Origin: Alphaproteobacteria bacterium
GTDB lineage: Bacteria > Pseudomonadota > Alphaproteobacteria > Ferrovibrionales > Ferrovibrionaceae
Direction of reading: 5' to 3'
Assembly (NCBI GenBank): GCA_947473805.1
Contig: CANJGB010000005.1
Span: 62,001 to 126,000 of the forward strand
DNA: 64,000 nucleotides
Part shown: positions 26,436 to 35,454 of the stretch, piece after piece
How the letters are laid out: the number at the start of each line of letters is the position of its first letter
Numbering within the stretch: the stretch's first letter is position 1
Translations under genes and position numbers: made by a program
Notes under the pieces: generated by a model
What the model saw: only the letters and a program-made list of their open reading frames with translations
What the model was told of the DNA's origin: nothing
Database searches by the model: none

Positions 26436-27758
26436 CTAATTATTATATTTCTTGGCAAGGGTTTCGACCGCCCGGGCATCCTTGTGCCGCAGCAACACCC
26501 ACTCCAGGTTGCTCAAGGTCGTGAAATCACGCGCAAAGGCAGCAATGACCTCGGCGCGCGGCGCGGATGTATGCGCCGCCGCCCGGTCGAACAGCAGGCC
26601 GAGACGGGTCTGGCCGTCCACCAGCGCCAGCACGGCTTTCGTCAGGGGGGCGAGGTCGAGCTGGATTTTCAGCCCCAACCGCAAGGTCACGGCGATAGCG
26701 CCGGGCGGCGCCTCGATGGCCGCCGTACAGGCCTCTACCGCATGGTCCATCAGAAAGAACGGCACCATGTCGTCTTCGGGCACGGCGCGCGTATCCTCGC
26801 GCGGGGCCGCAAAGAAGGTGTGCAGGCCCATGGAGCCATTGATGATTTCGGCCACGGTCTGCTGCACGGGCAGCGGCATTTGGCGAATTCGCTCGAGGAC
26901 GGGCAGCCCGGCGAGATAGAGCGCCGGGCCGTATTCCAGGCGGCAGACCGCATTCAGGCTGTGATAATTGGTGAAATCGACCAGATGCAGTCCGGCCCCG
27001 GCCAGGAATTCATAGATTTCCGTCACGCTGTAGGGCCGGTCCTGCTCGTGCAGCAGGGCGTCGACGAGATTGGGCTCGTCGTCGAGGAAGAAGCGCAGCG
27101 CGGCGGCGCGGTCGCGACCGCGCATCATGATGTTGTTCGGCGGCAGGCGCTCCAGCACGGTACGGGCAGCTGCGACGCGGTGGACCAGGTCCGGCTCGCC
27201 CGCCAGAGCGAGGCGCATCAGGTCCTGGATCTCGTAGATGTCGGTGCGGCCATAGCGGCCATAGACCATCAGCCCCATGCAGCCGTCGGGCTTGAGCACC
27301 GACGCCAGGCTGCGCAGGCCCGCGTCCGGGTCGGCCAGGTGGTGCAGCACGCCGACGCAGTTGATGTAGTCGAACGGCTCCAACCCCATGTCGGGCAAGG
27401 CCAGCAGGGAGTCGTGCCGCCACTCGATATTGGTCAGGCCGCGGACCTCGGCCCGCTTGCGCGCCGTATCCAGGCTCGACTGGCTGATATCGACATAGGT
27501 GACGCGGCCGGCGCGACCGCGCCGGCGCAGCTGCTCGGCCAGGAAGATCGCGGCATCGCCGGTGCCGCCACCGGCGACCAGGGCGCGAAAGCCGGGGCCA
27601 AAACTCTGCCGGCCGGCAAAGCCGAAATGGTTGATCTTGCCCAGCATATCCAGCTCGCACTGGATAAGGCGGCGCCGTTCATCCTCCGGTTCCCGCTTCG
27701 GGAACGGATAGGCCTCGTATTGATCCCGTACATTTGGCAGGTACGATGCAATGACCAT
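26436..27758 (-). CDS. Class I SAM-dependent methyltransferase with long C-terminal extension
   Basis: This 440-residue protein begins MVIASYLPNVRDQYEAYPFP. The SAM motif is RALVAGGGTGDAAIFLAEQL at about 51-70, with VTYVDISQSSLD following and the post-motif LGVLHHL-like CVGVLHHLADP. About 240 residues after the catalytic domain carry no motif I can name (starts near DLMRLALAGEP). Such extensions are seen in methyltransferases that act on proteins. Target unknown. The start is the ATG closest to the YPFP motif. A GCCCTAC word lies inside. Confidence 0.7.
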   Translation of the reverse strand: MVIASYLPNVRDQYEAYPFPKREPEDERRRLIQCELDMLGKINHFGFAGRQSFGPGFRALVAGGGTGDAAIFLAEQLRRRGRAGRVTYVDISQSSLDTARKRAEVRGLTNIEWRHDSLLALPDMGLEPFDYINCVGVLHHLADPDAGLRSLASVLKPDGCMGLMVYGRYGRTDIYEIQDLMRLALAGEPDLVHRVAAARTVLERLPPNNIMMRGRDRAAALRFFLDDEPNLVDALLHEQDRPYSVTEIYEFLAGAGLHLVDFTNYHSLNAVCRLEYGPALYLAGLPVLERIRQMPLPVQQTVAEIINGSMGLHTFFAAPREDTRAVPEDDMVPFFLMDHAVEACTAAIEAPPGAIAVTLRLGLKIQLDLAPLTKAVLALVDGQTRLGLLFDRAAAHTSAPRAEVIAAFARDFTTLSNLEWVLLRHKDARAVETLAKKYNN

Positions 27759-27911
27759 GGCCGCATGGATACCCGCCGCAATCAGACGGGTGTCGCGGCG
27801 GGGCGCCGCAGCGGCGTTTTGCCACGGAACTCCTGCCCTTTTGTCGCCACACCGATGGTTGAGGATTCGGTTCTTGTTGACAGATTCCCTCCTTCGCTCG
27901 AAACAGGGCCC

Positions 27912-28442
27912 ATGAATATTTCTCGCGGTCGACGGTTTTTGGTTCCGGTGCTGGCTTCGGCCCTGCTCGCCGGCTGTGGCTTCATGGGCGCCGACAGCAC
28001 CGATACCCGCACACAAGGCGAGAAAAAAACCTTCGAGAGCGGCAGGGCAACGGACAATGGCGGCCTGTTCAGCTTGGGCGGCGGCAAGAGCAAGACCGAC
28101 CAGGGCGGCGGCGTGCTGGGCGTCAACTCGTTCCTGTGGCGCGCTTCGCTCGATACCCTGTCGTTCATGCCGCTGGCCTCGGCCGACCCGTTCGGCGGCG
28201 TCATCATCACCGACTGGCACACACCGCCGGCGACCCCGTCGGAGCGCTTCAAGGTTACGGTCTACATTCTCGACCGCACCCTGCGGGCCGATGGCGTCCG
28301 CGTCGCCGTGTTCCGGCAGGTGCGGCAGCCGGGCAGCGACGCCTGGACCGACCAGGCGGTTACCCCGGAAACCCAGGTCAACATGGAAAACGCCATTCTG
28401 ACCCGGGCGCGCGAATTGCGGGTCGCTTCCGCCGGGCTCTGA
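27912..28442 (+). CDS. DUF3576 lipoprotein
   Basis: This 176-residue protein has a lipoprotein signal with lipobox LLAGCG (Cys ~22), so it should be anchored in the envelope. The conserved domain runs GVNSFLWRASLDTLSFMPLA through ADPFGGVIITDWHTPP (~70-105). It is usually found before leuS in alphaproteobacteria, as here (75 bp gap). The position beside leuS-lptE suggests an outer-membrane assembly role, but function is unknown. Confidence 0.8.
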   Translation: MNISRGRRFLVPVLASALLAGCGFMGADSTDTRTQGEKKTFESGRATDNGGLFSLGGGKSKTDQGGGVLGVNSFLWRASLDTLSFMPLASADPFGGVIITDWHTPPATPSERFKVTVYILDRTLRADGVRVAVFRQVRQPGSDAWTDQAVTPETQVNMENAILTRARELRVASAGL

Positions 28443-28469
28443 GCCCCATCGTCATTGACTAGTCCGGCA

Positions 28470-28489
28470 CACCCCGGTTTAACGGGGTG
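28470..28489 (+). terminator. Hairpin between the DUF3576 gene and leuS
   Basis: CACCCCG-GTTTAA-CGGGGTG is a perfect 7-bp stem with a 6-base loop. No U-tract follows. It may partly terminate or protect the upstream mRNA, or shape the leuS leader. Confidence 0.35.
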
Positions 28490-28517
28490 AGAGCTTGAGC
28501 AGGACGGTCGGAGCGTG

Positions 28518-31064
28518 ATGTCGCGGTACAATTCCAAGGTCGTCGAAGAAAAGTGGCAGGCGGAGTGGACCGCGCGCGGGACCTTCCGCGCGGGCGAGGA
28601 CCGCTCGAAGCCGAAATACTATGTCCTCGAGATGTTCCCCTATCCGTCGGGGCGCATCCACATGGGCCATGTCCGCAACTACACCCTTGGCGACGTTGTC
28701 GCGCGCTACAAGCGCGCGCGCGGCTTCAACGTGCTGCACCCGATGGGCTGGGACGCGTTCGGCCTGCCGGCGGAGAATGCCGCGCAGGAAAAGAAGGTTC
28801 ATCCCGCCGCCTGGACCTACGACAACATCGCCACCATGCGCGCCGAGCTGCAGCGCATGGGCCTGTCGCTGGACTGGGAGCGCGAGATCGCGACCTGCCA
28901 CCCGGAATACTACCGGCACCAGCAGAAGCTGTTCCTCGACTTCCTGAAGAAGGGTCTGGTCTACCGCAAGGAGAGCTCGGTCAACTGGGACCCGGTCGAC
29001 ATGACCGTGCTGGCCAACGAACAGGTGATCGACGGGCGCGGCTGGCGCTCGGGCGCGCTGGTCGAGAAGCGCAAGCTGAGCCAGTGGTTCCTGAAAATTA
29101 CCGCGGTCGCCGACGACCTCTTGAAGGGCCTCGAAGAACTGGAGCGCTGGCCCGAGCGCGTGCGCACCATGCAGGCCAACTGGATCGGCCGCTCGGAAGG
29201 CCTGCGCCTGACCTGGAACATCCAGGGCGGCGGCGAGGTCGAGATCTATACGACGCGGCCCGACACGCTGTTCGGCGCCAGCTTCATTGCATTGTCGCCG
29301 GAACATCCGCTGGCGAAGCAGGTTGCGGCAAAAGACGAAGGCGCTGCGGCCTTTATTCTCGAGTGCCAGCACAGCGGCACTGCCGAGGCGGAAATCGAGA
29401 AGGCCGAGAAGCGCGGCTACGATACCGGCCTGAAGGCCGAGCATCCGCTGATTCCGGGCGCGACGGTGCCGGTGCATATCGCCAATTTCGTGCTGATGGA
29501 CTATGGCACCGGTGCGATCTTCGGCTGTCCGGCGCACGACCAGCGTGACCTCGACTTCGCGCGCAAGTACGGCCTGCCCGTCATTCCGGTCGTCAGTGCC
29601 GACGGCACGTCGCCGGCAATCGCCGACACCGCGCTGGATGGCGATGGCACGCTGATCAATTCCGGCTTCCTTGACGGCCTGACGGTCGCCGACGCGAAGA
29701 AAACGGTCATCGACAGGATCGAGGCCGATGGGCGCGGCGCGCGCACCGTGAACTACCGCCTGCGTGACTGGGGCGTGTCGCGGCAGCGCTACTGGGGCTG
29801 TCCGATCCCGGTGATCCACTGCGATTCCTGCGGCATCGTTCCCGTACCGGAGAAGGATCTGCCGGTGCGCCTGCCCGACGACGTCACCTTCGACAAGCCG
29901 GGCAATCCGCTGGACCATCATCCGACATGGAAGCATGTCGACTGTCCGGCGTGCCGGCGGCCGGCGCTGCGCGAAACCGACACCTGCGACACGTTCGTCG
30001 ACTCATCGTGGTACTTCGCGCGCTTCTGCAGTCCGCGCAGTGACAAGCCGATGGATCGCGAGGCGGTCGATTACTGGCTGCCGGTGGACCAGTATATCGG
30101 CGGCATCGAGCATGCGATCCTGCACCTGCTCTACGCGCGCTTCTTCACCCACGCCCTTGAAGCGTGCGGGCATGTCGGCGTGCGCGAGCCGTTTGCCGGC
30201 CTGTTCACCCAGGGCATGGTCTGCCACGAGACGTACAAGGACGCGGGTGGCGCCTGGCTGATGCCAGCCGACGTGGTGAAGCAGGACGGCCAGTGGATCA
30301 AGCTGGACACGCGCGAACCGGTGACCGTCGGCCGCACCGAGAAAATGTCGAAGTCGAAGAAGAACGTCATCGACCCCGGCCTGATCATCGACCAGTACGG
30401 GGCCGACACGGCGCGCTGGTTCATGCTGTCCGACAGTCCGCCCGAGCGCGACATGGAGTGGACGGAATCCGGCATCGACGGCGCATGGCGTTTCACCCAG
30501 CGCCTGTGGCGGCTGGTTTCGGAGGCCCTGCCCGATCTGCCGCCCCGCGATGTAGCGGCGCCGGCAATCGGCGAGGCGGCGCGCGCGCTGCGGCAGGACG
30601 TGCATCGCGCGATCCGCGATGTCACTGCCGACATCGATGCGTTCCGGTTCAACAAGGCGGTCGCCCGCCTGTACGAACTGACCAATGCCATCGCGGCATT
30701 CAATGCGAAGGGCGGCGACGCCGGCTTCGCGCGGCGCGAGGCGATGGAGGTGCTGGCGCGTCTGGTGGCGCCGATGATGCCGCATATCGCCGAGGAGATG
30801 TGGCAGACACTGGGAGGCCAGGAAATGATCGCCGATCTGCCCTGGCCCATGTTCGATGCCGAACTGACGCGCGAGGACACGGTGACCATTGCGGTGCAGG
30901 TCTCGGGCAAGCTGCGCGCCACGCTGGAACTGGCGCGTGACATGGAACACACGGCACTGGAATCTGTCGCGTTGACAAACGACAATGTGATTCGCGCCAT
31001 CGCGGGCAAGCCTGTGCGCAAGGTGATTGTCGTGCCCAACCGGATCGTCAATGTCGTCATCTGA
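28518..31064 (+). CDS. leuS: Leucyl-tRNA synthetase
   Basis: This 848-residue class I synthetase charges tRNA-Leu. It shows the HIGH motif as [20 protein letters not shown] (~39-58) and KMSKS as [13 protein letters not shown] (~610). The CP1 editing domain with the conserved TTRPDTLFG-type block ([14 protein letters not shown]) is present, as is a zinc-like CNSC/CPAC pair ([15 protein letters not shown]). Start ATG 28518 has GGAG five bases upstream; a GTG directly before it is the alternative. The stop lies inside lptE. Confidence 0.97.
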   Translation: MSRYNSKVVEEKWQAEWTARGTFRAGEDRSKPKYYVLEMFPYPSGRIHMGHVRNYTLGDVVARYKRARGFNVLHPMGWDAFGLPAENAAQEKKVHPAAWTYDNIATMRAELQRMGLSLDWEREIATCHPEYYRHQQKLFLDFLKKGLVYRKESSVNWDPVDMTVLANEQVIDGRGWRSGALVEKRKLSQWFLKITAVADDLLKGLEELERWPERVRTMQANWIGRSEGLRLTWNIQGGGEVEIYTTRPDTLFGASFIALSPEHPLAKQVAAKDEGAAAFILECQHSGTAEAEIEKAEKRGYDTGLKAEHPLIPGATVPVHIANFVLMDYGTGAIFGCPAHDQRDLDFARKYGLPVIPVVSADGTSPAIADTALDGDGTLINSGFLDGLTVADAKKTVIDRIEADGRGARTVNYRLRDWGVSRQRYWGCPIPVIHCDSCGIVPVPEKDLPVRLPDDVTFDKPGNPLDHHPTWKHVDCPACRRPALRETDTCDTFVDSSWYFARFCSPRSDKPMDREAVDYWLPVDQYIGGIEHAILHLLYARFFTHALEACGHVGVREPFAGLFTQGMVCHETYKDAGGAWLMPADVVKQDGQWIKLDTREPVTVGRTEKMSKSKKNVIDPGLIIDQYGADTARWFMLSDSPPERDMEWTESGIDGAWRFTQRLWRLVSEALPDLPPRDVAAPAIGEAARALRQDVHRAIRDVTADIDAFRFNKAVARLYELTNAIAAFNAKGGDAGFARREAMEVLARLVAPMMPHIAEEMWQTLGGQEMIADLPWPMFDAELTREDTVTIAVQVSGKLRATLELARDMEHTALESVALTNDNVIRAIAGKPVRKVIVVPNRIVNVVI

Positions 31065-31611
31065 TCGATCAACACCTTCGCGGCGCGCGGCCGGCGCAGT
31101 GCTGGTGGGGTCGCTGCTGCTGCTGGCCTCGTGCGGCTTCCGGCCGCTCTATCGCCAGGACGCCAGCGGCGCCACGGTGCCCCAGATGGCGGCAATCTCG
31201 ATTCCAGCGCCGCCGGACCGGCTGCACCAGTTGCTGCGCAACGAACTGCTCGACCGCCTGAACCCGACCGGCCAAGCCGTTGCGTCGCGTTACGTCCTGA
31301 CCCTCAAGGTGACCGAGGCCCGCGGTGCAGTTCTGGTGACGCGTACGGAATCGGTCAGCCGCTTCAACCTGACCGAGGCGTTGGACTACACGCTGACCGA
31401 TGCATCCACCCGCACCATTCTGATCACCGGGACATTGAACTCGACCGCGAGCTACAACGTGCTGCGCGCGGAATATGCAAATCTCGCGGCCGAGGAAGAC
31501 GCGCGCGTGCGCGCGGCACGCGACCTGGCCGATCTGCTGCGCGCCCGCATCGCGCTGTTTTTCGAGCGCGGCGGCCAACCGGAAACGCCTGCGGCCGATG
31601 GCAAAGGTTAG
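31051..31611 (+). CDS. lptE: LPS-assembly lipoprotein LptE
   Basis: This 186-residue lipoprotein plugs the LptD barrel during LPS export. The signal sequence ends in lipobox [12 protein letters not shown] (Cys ~28), and GFRPLY is the LptE hallmark. The rest has the family pattern ([33 protein letters not shown]). It overlaps leuS by 14 bp and holA by 14 bp, matching the usual leuS-lptE-holA operon. Confidence 0.9.
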   Translation: MSSSDRSTPSRRAAGAVLVGSLLLLASCGFRPLYRQDASGATVPQMAAISIPAPPDRLHQLLRNELLDRLNPTGQAVASRYVLTLKVTEARGAVLVTRTESVSRFNLTEALDYTLTDASTRTILITGTLNSTASYNVLRAEYANLAAEEDARVRAARDLADLLRARIALFFERGGQPETPAADGKG

Positions 31612-32596
31612 GTCGGAAGGATTCGACGCGTTTGCGCGCCGGCCACCCCGCGACCTTCGTTTCGTCTTGCTGTATGGCGATGATGCCGGGCTGATCCGGG
31701 AACGCTCGGACGTTCTGGCGCGCACGGTGGTTCCGGATTTGCGCGACGCTTTCCAGGTCGCCGACATGACCGCCGCCAATGTCGATGCCGATCCGGCGCG
31801 CCTGGCCGACGAAGCTGCCGCCCTGTCGCTGATGGGCGGCCGGCGCGTCGTGCGGGTAAGCGGCGCGACCGCGAAATTCGTCGATCATATCGAGCCACTG
31901 TTCGAGATGACGACCATCGAGGCGCTGGTCATTGTCGAGGCCAAGGACGTTACTTCGACGAAGTTGAAGCTGGTGTCGCTGTTCGAAGGCGCGCCCGACG
32001 CGGCCGCCATCCCCTGTTTCCCCGATACGGCAGCATCACTGGCCGGCGTGATCCAGTCGATGCTCAGAGATGCGAAGCTCGATGTCGATCCGGACGCGCT
32101 GGAATTTCTCGCCGCAAATCTCGGTGGCGATCGGCAGCTGACGCGTCGCGAGCTGGAGAAGCTGGTGCTGTACAAGGGCAGCGGCACGGTCACCCTGGCC
32201 GACTGCCGTGCGTGCGTCGGTGACAGTTCAGATCTGGGCCTGGACGACGTCGTGTTCGCCACCGCCAGCGGCAGCGTGGCAGAACTGGACCAAAGCCTGA
32301 CGCGGCTTTATCTGGCCGGCGAGAATGCCGTCCGCATCCTGCGAGGTGTGCAAAGGCACTTCCAGCAATTGCAATTGGCCCGCGCCGGCGGGCGGCCCAT
32401 GGGCGTGTTCTGGAAAAGGGCGGACGAGTTCTCCGCTCAGACGCGCACCTGGAGCCCGGCAAACCTGGCCCGCGCGCTGGATTTGCTGACTGATGCCGAA
32501 ATCGACTGCAAGTCGACCGGCATGCCGGCCGAAGCGATCTGCCGCCATGCCCTGCTTCGTATAGCCCAGGCAGCCCGTCCCCCGCGCGGGCGCTAA
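31598..32596 (+). CDS. holA: DNA polymerase III subunit delta
   Basis: This 332-residue clamp-loader subunit opens the beta clamp. FVLLYGDDAGLIRERSDVLA (~22-41) corresponds to the family opening. LEFLAANLGGDRQLTRRELEKLVLY (about residues 168-192) is the strongly conserved middle block, and LDDVVFATA follows. The start overlaps lptE by 14 bp. It ends the leuS operon; the gap that follows is AT-rich regulatory DNA for the DUF1127 gene. Confidence 0.93.
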   Translation: MAKVRSEGFDAFARRPPRDLRFVLLYGDDAGLIRERSDVLARTVVPDLRDAFQVADMTAANVDADPARLADEAAALSLMGGRRVVRVSGATAKFVDHIEPLFEMTTIEALVIVEAKDVTSTKLKLVSLFEGAPDAAAIPCFPDTAASLAGVIQSMLRDAKLDVDPDALEFLAANLGGDRQLTRRELEKLVLYKGSGTVTLADCRACVGDSSDLGLDDVVFATASGSVAELDQSLTRLYLAGENAVRILRGVQRHFQQLQLARAGGRPMGVFWKRADEFSAQTRTWSPANLARALDLLTDAEIDCKSTGMPAEAICRHALLRIAQAARPPRGR

Positions 32597-32635
32597 TCCG
32601 GCGTTGAATTACCTTTCGGATGGCTTGTGCTGCAA

Positions 32636-32653
32636 CATTGCTGCGCAGCAATG
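32636..32653. repeat. 18-bp perfect palindrome upstream of the DUF1127 gene
   Basis: CATTGCTGCGCAGCAATG is a perfect palindrome 40-60 bp upstream of a good promoter. It could be an operator. Related half-sites (TTGTGCTGCAA, CTGCAGCAA) lie nearby. Confidence 0.6.
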
Positions 32654-32667
32654 CCTGCGCTCGCAAT

Positions 32668-32684
32668 ATTGTGCGATGCACAAT
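32668..32684. promoter_or_regulatory. Inverted-repeat operator candidate
   Basis: ATTGTGC-GAT-GCACAAT has 7-bp arms and a 3-bp spacer. It contains the T-N11-A pattern of LysR-type regulator sites (TTGTGCGATGCACAA). It ends eight bases before a -35 element, an activator position. Confidence 0.55.
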
Positions 32685-32691
32685 TATCTGC

Positions 32692-32719
32692 TTGAAAGGC
32701 CCAATTTACGTACTAAATT
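32692..32719 (+). promoter_or_regulatory. Promoter of the DUF1127 gene
   Basis: TTGAAA (32692-32697) and TAAATT (32714-32719) are 16 bp apart in an AT-rich patch. The start codon is 72 bp downstream, with AAGGAG before it. Confidence 0.55.
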
Positions 32720-32790
32720 CGTTGTGTGCACTGCAGCAATAGCAGTGCGGTCTCGGGTTGGAGGCGCCCACATCAGCAAAGGAGTCTGGG

Positions 32791-33036
32791 ATGTGGAGCT
32801 ACACGAATACGGAACAAGACTGGGTCGAAGGCCGTGCGACGGCCGCCCATGGTGCGACAATCGGCCGGCAGGCCGCGGAAATCCTGCTGGCCTTGGGTGG
32901 ACTGTTTGAGCTTTGGTCCGGTCGCATGGAAGGTCGCCACGAACTCAACCATCTGGGCACGCGCGATCTGCGCGACATCGGGCTGACCCGCCTCGATGCC
33001 CTGTGCGAGGCTGACAAGCCGTTCTGGCAGGCATGA
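32791..33036 (+). CDS. DUF1127 domain protein
   Basis: This 81-residue protein begins MWSYTNTEQDWVEGRATAAH. The C-terminal ~35 residues match the small DUF1127 (YjiS-like) motif: RHELNHLGTRDLRDIGLTRL. AAGGAG lies eight bases before ATG 32791. DUF1127 proteins are small Arg-rich, likely RNA-binding proteins linked to stress, phosphate or RNA turnover in alphaproteobacteria. The elaborate palindromic upstream region indicates strong control. It is monocistronic and convergent with parB. Confidence 0.75.
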   Translation: MWSYTNTEQDWVEGRATAAHGATIGRQAAEILLALGGLFELWSGRMEGRHELNHLGTRDLRDIGLTRLDALCEADKPFWQA

Positions 33037-33078
33037 TCTGATAACGGAGCGCGCCCTGCACCTGCCGGCGCGATCCGC

Positions 33079-34050
33079 TCAGTTCGAGTTGTTGTCTGTG
33101 CCGGTCAACGCGGCCAGTTCGCTGGCCACGAGGTTGGGATCGGGCAGGCCTTCGAACGGATCTTCAGCGAGGGCCGAGTTGTGGCGCGCCGACAGTAACC
33201 GGCACACTTCGTCGAGTTGCTCAAGCGACGCGTAGGTCACGCGCAGCTCTCCGGCTGCGCCACGGTGGTCGATCTTGACCTTGAGGCCCAGGGTCTCTGA
33301 CAGGCTGCGCTCCAGCGCCAGCGTATCAGCATCCTTCGGCGGCGCCGATGGCGGCCGCGCTCCCCGCTTCGCGCCAGCGGCCGCACCCTCGGCCTGGCGA
33401 ACGGTCATGCCGCCGGAAATAATCTGCTCGGCCATGGCGATGGGGTCGGCCGCCGACAACAGGGTACGGGCATGGCCCTCGGTCAACCGGCCATCGCGCA
33501 GCATGACCTGAACGGGCTCAGGCAGCCCCAGCAGGCGGAGCTGGTTGGCGACCGCTGACCGGCTCTTGCCGACCATCTCGCCGACCTTTTCCTGGCTGTA
33601 GCCGAACTCGTCCATCAGCCGGCGATAGCCGAGCGCCGCTTCGATGGCGTTCAGGTCGCGGCGCTGGACGTTTTCGATCAGCGCAACTTCCAGCGCCTCG
33701 GCATCGCCCATCGCCTTGATGATGATCGGCACACGATGCAACCGGGCCCGCTGCGCCGCCCGCCAGCGGCGCTCGCCGGCAATGATCTCGAACTGATGTG
33801 CATCGGGGCCGCCGATCGGCCGCACCAGGATCGGCTGCAGGATGCCCTTTTCGCGGACAGAGTCCGCCAGTTCGACAAGGCCGTCCTCATCGAACTGCTG
33901 GCGCGGCTGGTAGCGGTTGGGCACCAGCTGTTCGATCGGCACTTCGCGCATCGGCTGGCGATCGGACGAGACGTGATCCGGCGGACCCTCTTCGTCCAGC
34001 AGCGACGCCAGGCCGCGGCCGAGGCCCTTGCGGCGGTTGTCGTCGATCAT
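33079..34050 (-). CDS. parB: Chromosome-partitioning protein ParB
   Basis: This 323-residue CTP-dependent DNA clamp loads at parS and spreads. Present are the N-terminal ParA-interacting start (RKGLGRGLASLL), the CTP-binding GERRWRA motif (~93), the ENVQR box (LIENVQRRDLNAIE), and a helix-turn-helix (YSQEKVGEMVGKSRSAVANQ). The C-terminal dimer domain ends in DNNSN. It overlaps parA (ATGA). Two parS-like sites lie 1.4 and 3.3 kb upstream of its start. Confidence 0.96.
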   Translation of the reverse strand: MIDDNRRKGLGRGLASLLDEEGPPDHVSSDRQPMREVPIEQLVPNRYQPRQQFDEDGLVELADSVREKGILQPILVRPIGGPDAHQFEIIAGERRWRAAQRARLHRVPIIIKAMGDAEALEVALIENVQRRDLNAIEAALGYRRLMDEFGYSQEKVGEMVGKSRSAVANQLRLLGLPEPVQVMLRDGRLTEGHARTLLSAADPIAMAEQIISGGMTVRQAEGAAAGAKRGARPPSAPPKDADTLALERSLSETLGLKVKIDHRGAAGELRVTYASLEQLDEVCRLLSARHNSALAEDPFEGLPDPNLVASELAALTGTDNNSN

Positions 34051-34862
34051 GCCGCGCGCAGGCCCCGCTCACGACGGATCACTTCGCCGGCCAGTTTGAT
34101 ATAGGCATCGCTGCCGGCGCACTTGTGGTCATAGATCAGGGCCGGCATGCCGAAGCTCGGCGCCTCGGAGATGCGGACGTTGCGCGGGATGACGGTGTTG
34201 TAGACCTTGTCGCCCAGATAGCCACGCACGTCGCGCGCGACCTCGTCGGACAGCTTGTTGCGGCGGTCAAACATGGTCAGGACCACGCCCTGGATTTCCA
34301 GCGCCGGGTTCAGCGTCGTGCGTACCCGCTCGATGGTCTTCATCAGCTGGCCCAGCCCTTCCAGCGCGAAGAACTCGCACTGCAGCGGGACCAACACGGC
34401 ATCGGCGGCGACCATGGCGTTGATCGTCAGGAAGGTCAGCGAGGGCGGGCAGTCGATCAGGATGTGATCGACCTCGAGATGGCATTCCGCGAGAGCATCG
34501 CGCAGGCGATGCGTGCGGCGCGGCAATTCGATCAGGTCGACCTCGGCGCCCGACAGGTCGACTGTCGCCGGTACGATGCTGAGGTTCGGCACCTTGGTCT
34601 CGACCACCGCCTCGGCAACCGTCGCCTCGCCGATCAGCACATGGTACGAGCTGCGGACACGACGGATGCGATCGACACCCAGGCCGGTCGAGGCATTGCC
34701 CTGCGGGTCCAGATCGATGATCAGAACCTTCTCGCCCACGGCAGCGAGCGCTGTGGCAAGGTTGATGGCGGTCGTCGTCTTGCCAACCCCGCCCTTCTGG
34801 TTGGCCATGGCCAGGACGCGCGGGCGGCGAATGATGTTGGCGGGACTAGGCAGATCGGACAC
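34047..34862 (-). CDS. parA: Chromosome-partitioning ATPase ParA
   Basis: This 271-residue protein has the deviant Walker A ANQKGGVGKTTTAINLA (~20-36), IIDLDPQGNAS (Walker A') and HILIDCPPSL (Walker B). It acts on the nucleoid with ParB to segregate origins. The start is GTG 34862, which lies 17 bp inside rsmG; a short basic N-terminal tail (ANIIRRPR) precedes the ATPase core. It belongs to the operon mnmE-mnmG-rsmG-parA-parB. Confidence 0.96.
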   Translation of the reverse strand: MSDLPSPANIIRRPRVLAMANQKGGVGKTTTAINLATALAAVGEKVLIIDLDPQGNASTGLGVDRIRRVRSSYHVLIGEATVAEAVVETKVPNLSIVPATVDLSGAEVDLIELPRRTHRLRDALAECHLEVDHILIDCPPSLTFLTINAMVAADAVLVPLQCEFFALEGLGQLMKTIERVRTTLNPALEIQGVVLTMFDRRNKLSDEVARDVRGYLGDKVYNTVIPRNVRISEAPSFGMPALIYDHKCAGSDAYIKLAGEVIRRERGLRAA

Positions 34863-35454
34863 GGCGCAACCCCTTTAAACGGAGTATGACTCCCGCAGGA
34901 TCGGTTTGGCTGGGTAGTCTTTCCACCTCCATACTCCAATATTTGGTGGCTTCAGTCAATTCCTGCTCAACATCTTGTCCCTTGGGCAGCAAAAGTATCG
35001 TCTGCGGCGTGGCAAACCGAGCGGCAAGGTTAAGCAAGTCCGGCAAAGGCGCCAATGCCCTCGCGGTAATAACGTCGGCCATGGGTGCGGCGGCAGCTTC
35101 AATACGCCCATGATGGACGGTCGCTGCGGCACCACTGACCCGTGCAGCCTCCCGCAGGAACAAAACCTTCCGCTGGTCACTCTCGACGAGGTGGGTCTCC
35201 CCAACGCCAAGGATCGCCAGGACAATGCCTGGAAAACCCGCCCCGCTACCGAGATCGAGCCATCGGCCGGCCGGCGCCATGTTTTTTAACTGCGCGGAAT
35301 CCAAATAGTGCCGCATCCAACGGTCGTTGACGGTCCCGGGTCCGACAAGGTTGATCGCCTTCTGCCACTTGAGCAGAAGATCGTCGAAGATTTTGAGCCG
35401 GCCGAGTGTTTCATGTGAAACATTTGCTGCGGCGGCGAAATCTTCGGCGCTCAG
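34846..35454 (-). CDS. rsmG: 16S rRNA (guanine527-N7)-methyltransferase RsmG, probable CTG start
   Basis: This 202-residue enzyme (GidB) methylates G527 of 16S rRNA. It shows [34 protein letters not shown] (SAM site ~70) and [13 protein letters not shown]. No ATG, GTG or TTG gives a family-like N-terminus. The residues expected at the start ([19 protein letters not shown]) follow a CTG at 35454 that overlaps the mnmG stop as CTGA. I take that CTG as the start, probably used by translational coupling; this is an inference. A parS-like site lies within codons 12-17. Confidence 0.85.
   Translation of the reverse strand: MSAEDFAAAANVSHETLGRLKIFDDLLLKWQKAINLVGPGTVNDRWMRHYLDSAQLKNMAPAGRWLDLGSGAGFPGIVLAILGVGETHLVESDQRKVLFLREAARVSGAAATVHHGRIEAAAAPMADVITARALAPLPDLLNLAARFATPQTILLLPKGQDVEQELTEATKYWSMEVERLPSQTDPAGVILRLKGLRRVRSA
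35407..35422. promoter_or_regulatory. parS-like site 1 (inside rsmG)
   Basis: TGTTTCATGTGAAACA matches the universal parS TGTTTCACGTGAAACA at 15 of 16 positions. It is embedded in the coding sequence of rsmG, 1.4 kb from parB, and is the exact reverse complement of site 2. Confidence 0.85.

Noticed and set aside
26484-27900. Long plus-strand frame before the DUF3576 gene
   Set aside because: It is antisense to the methyltransferase; only the part from 27912 (lipoprotein) is real.
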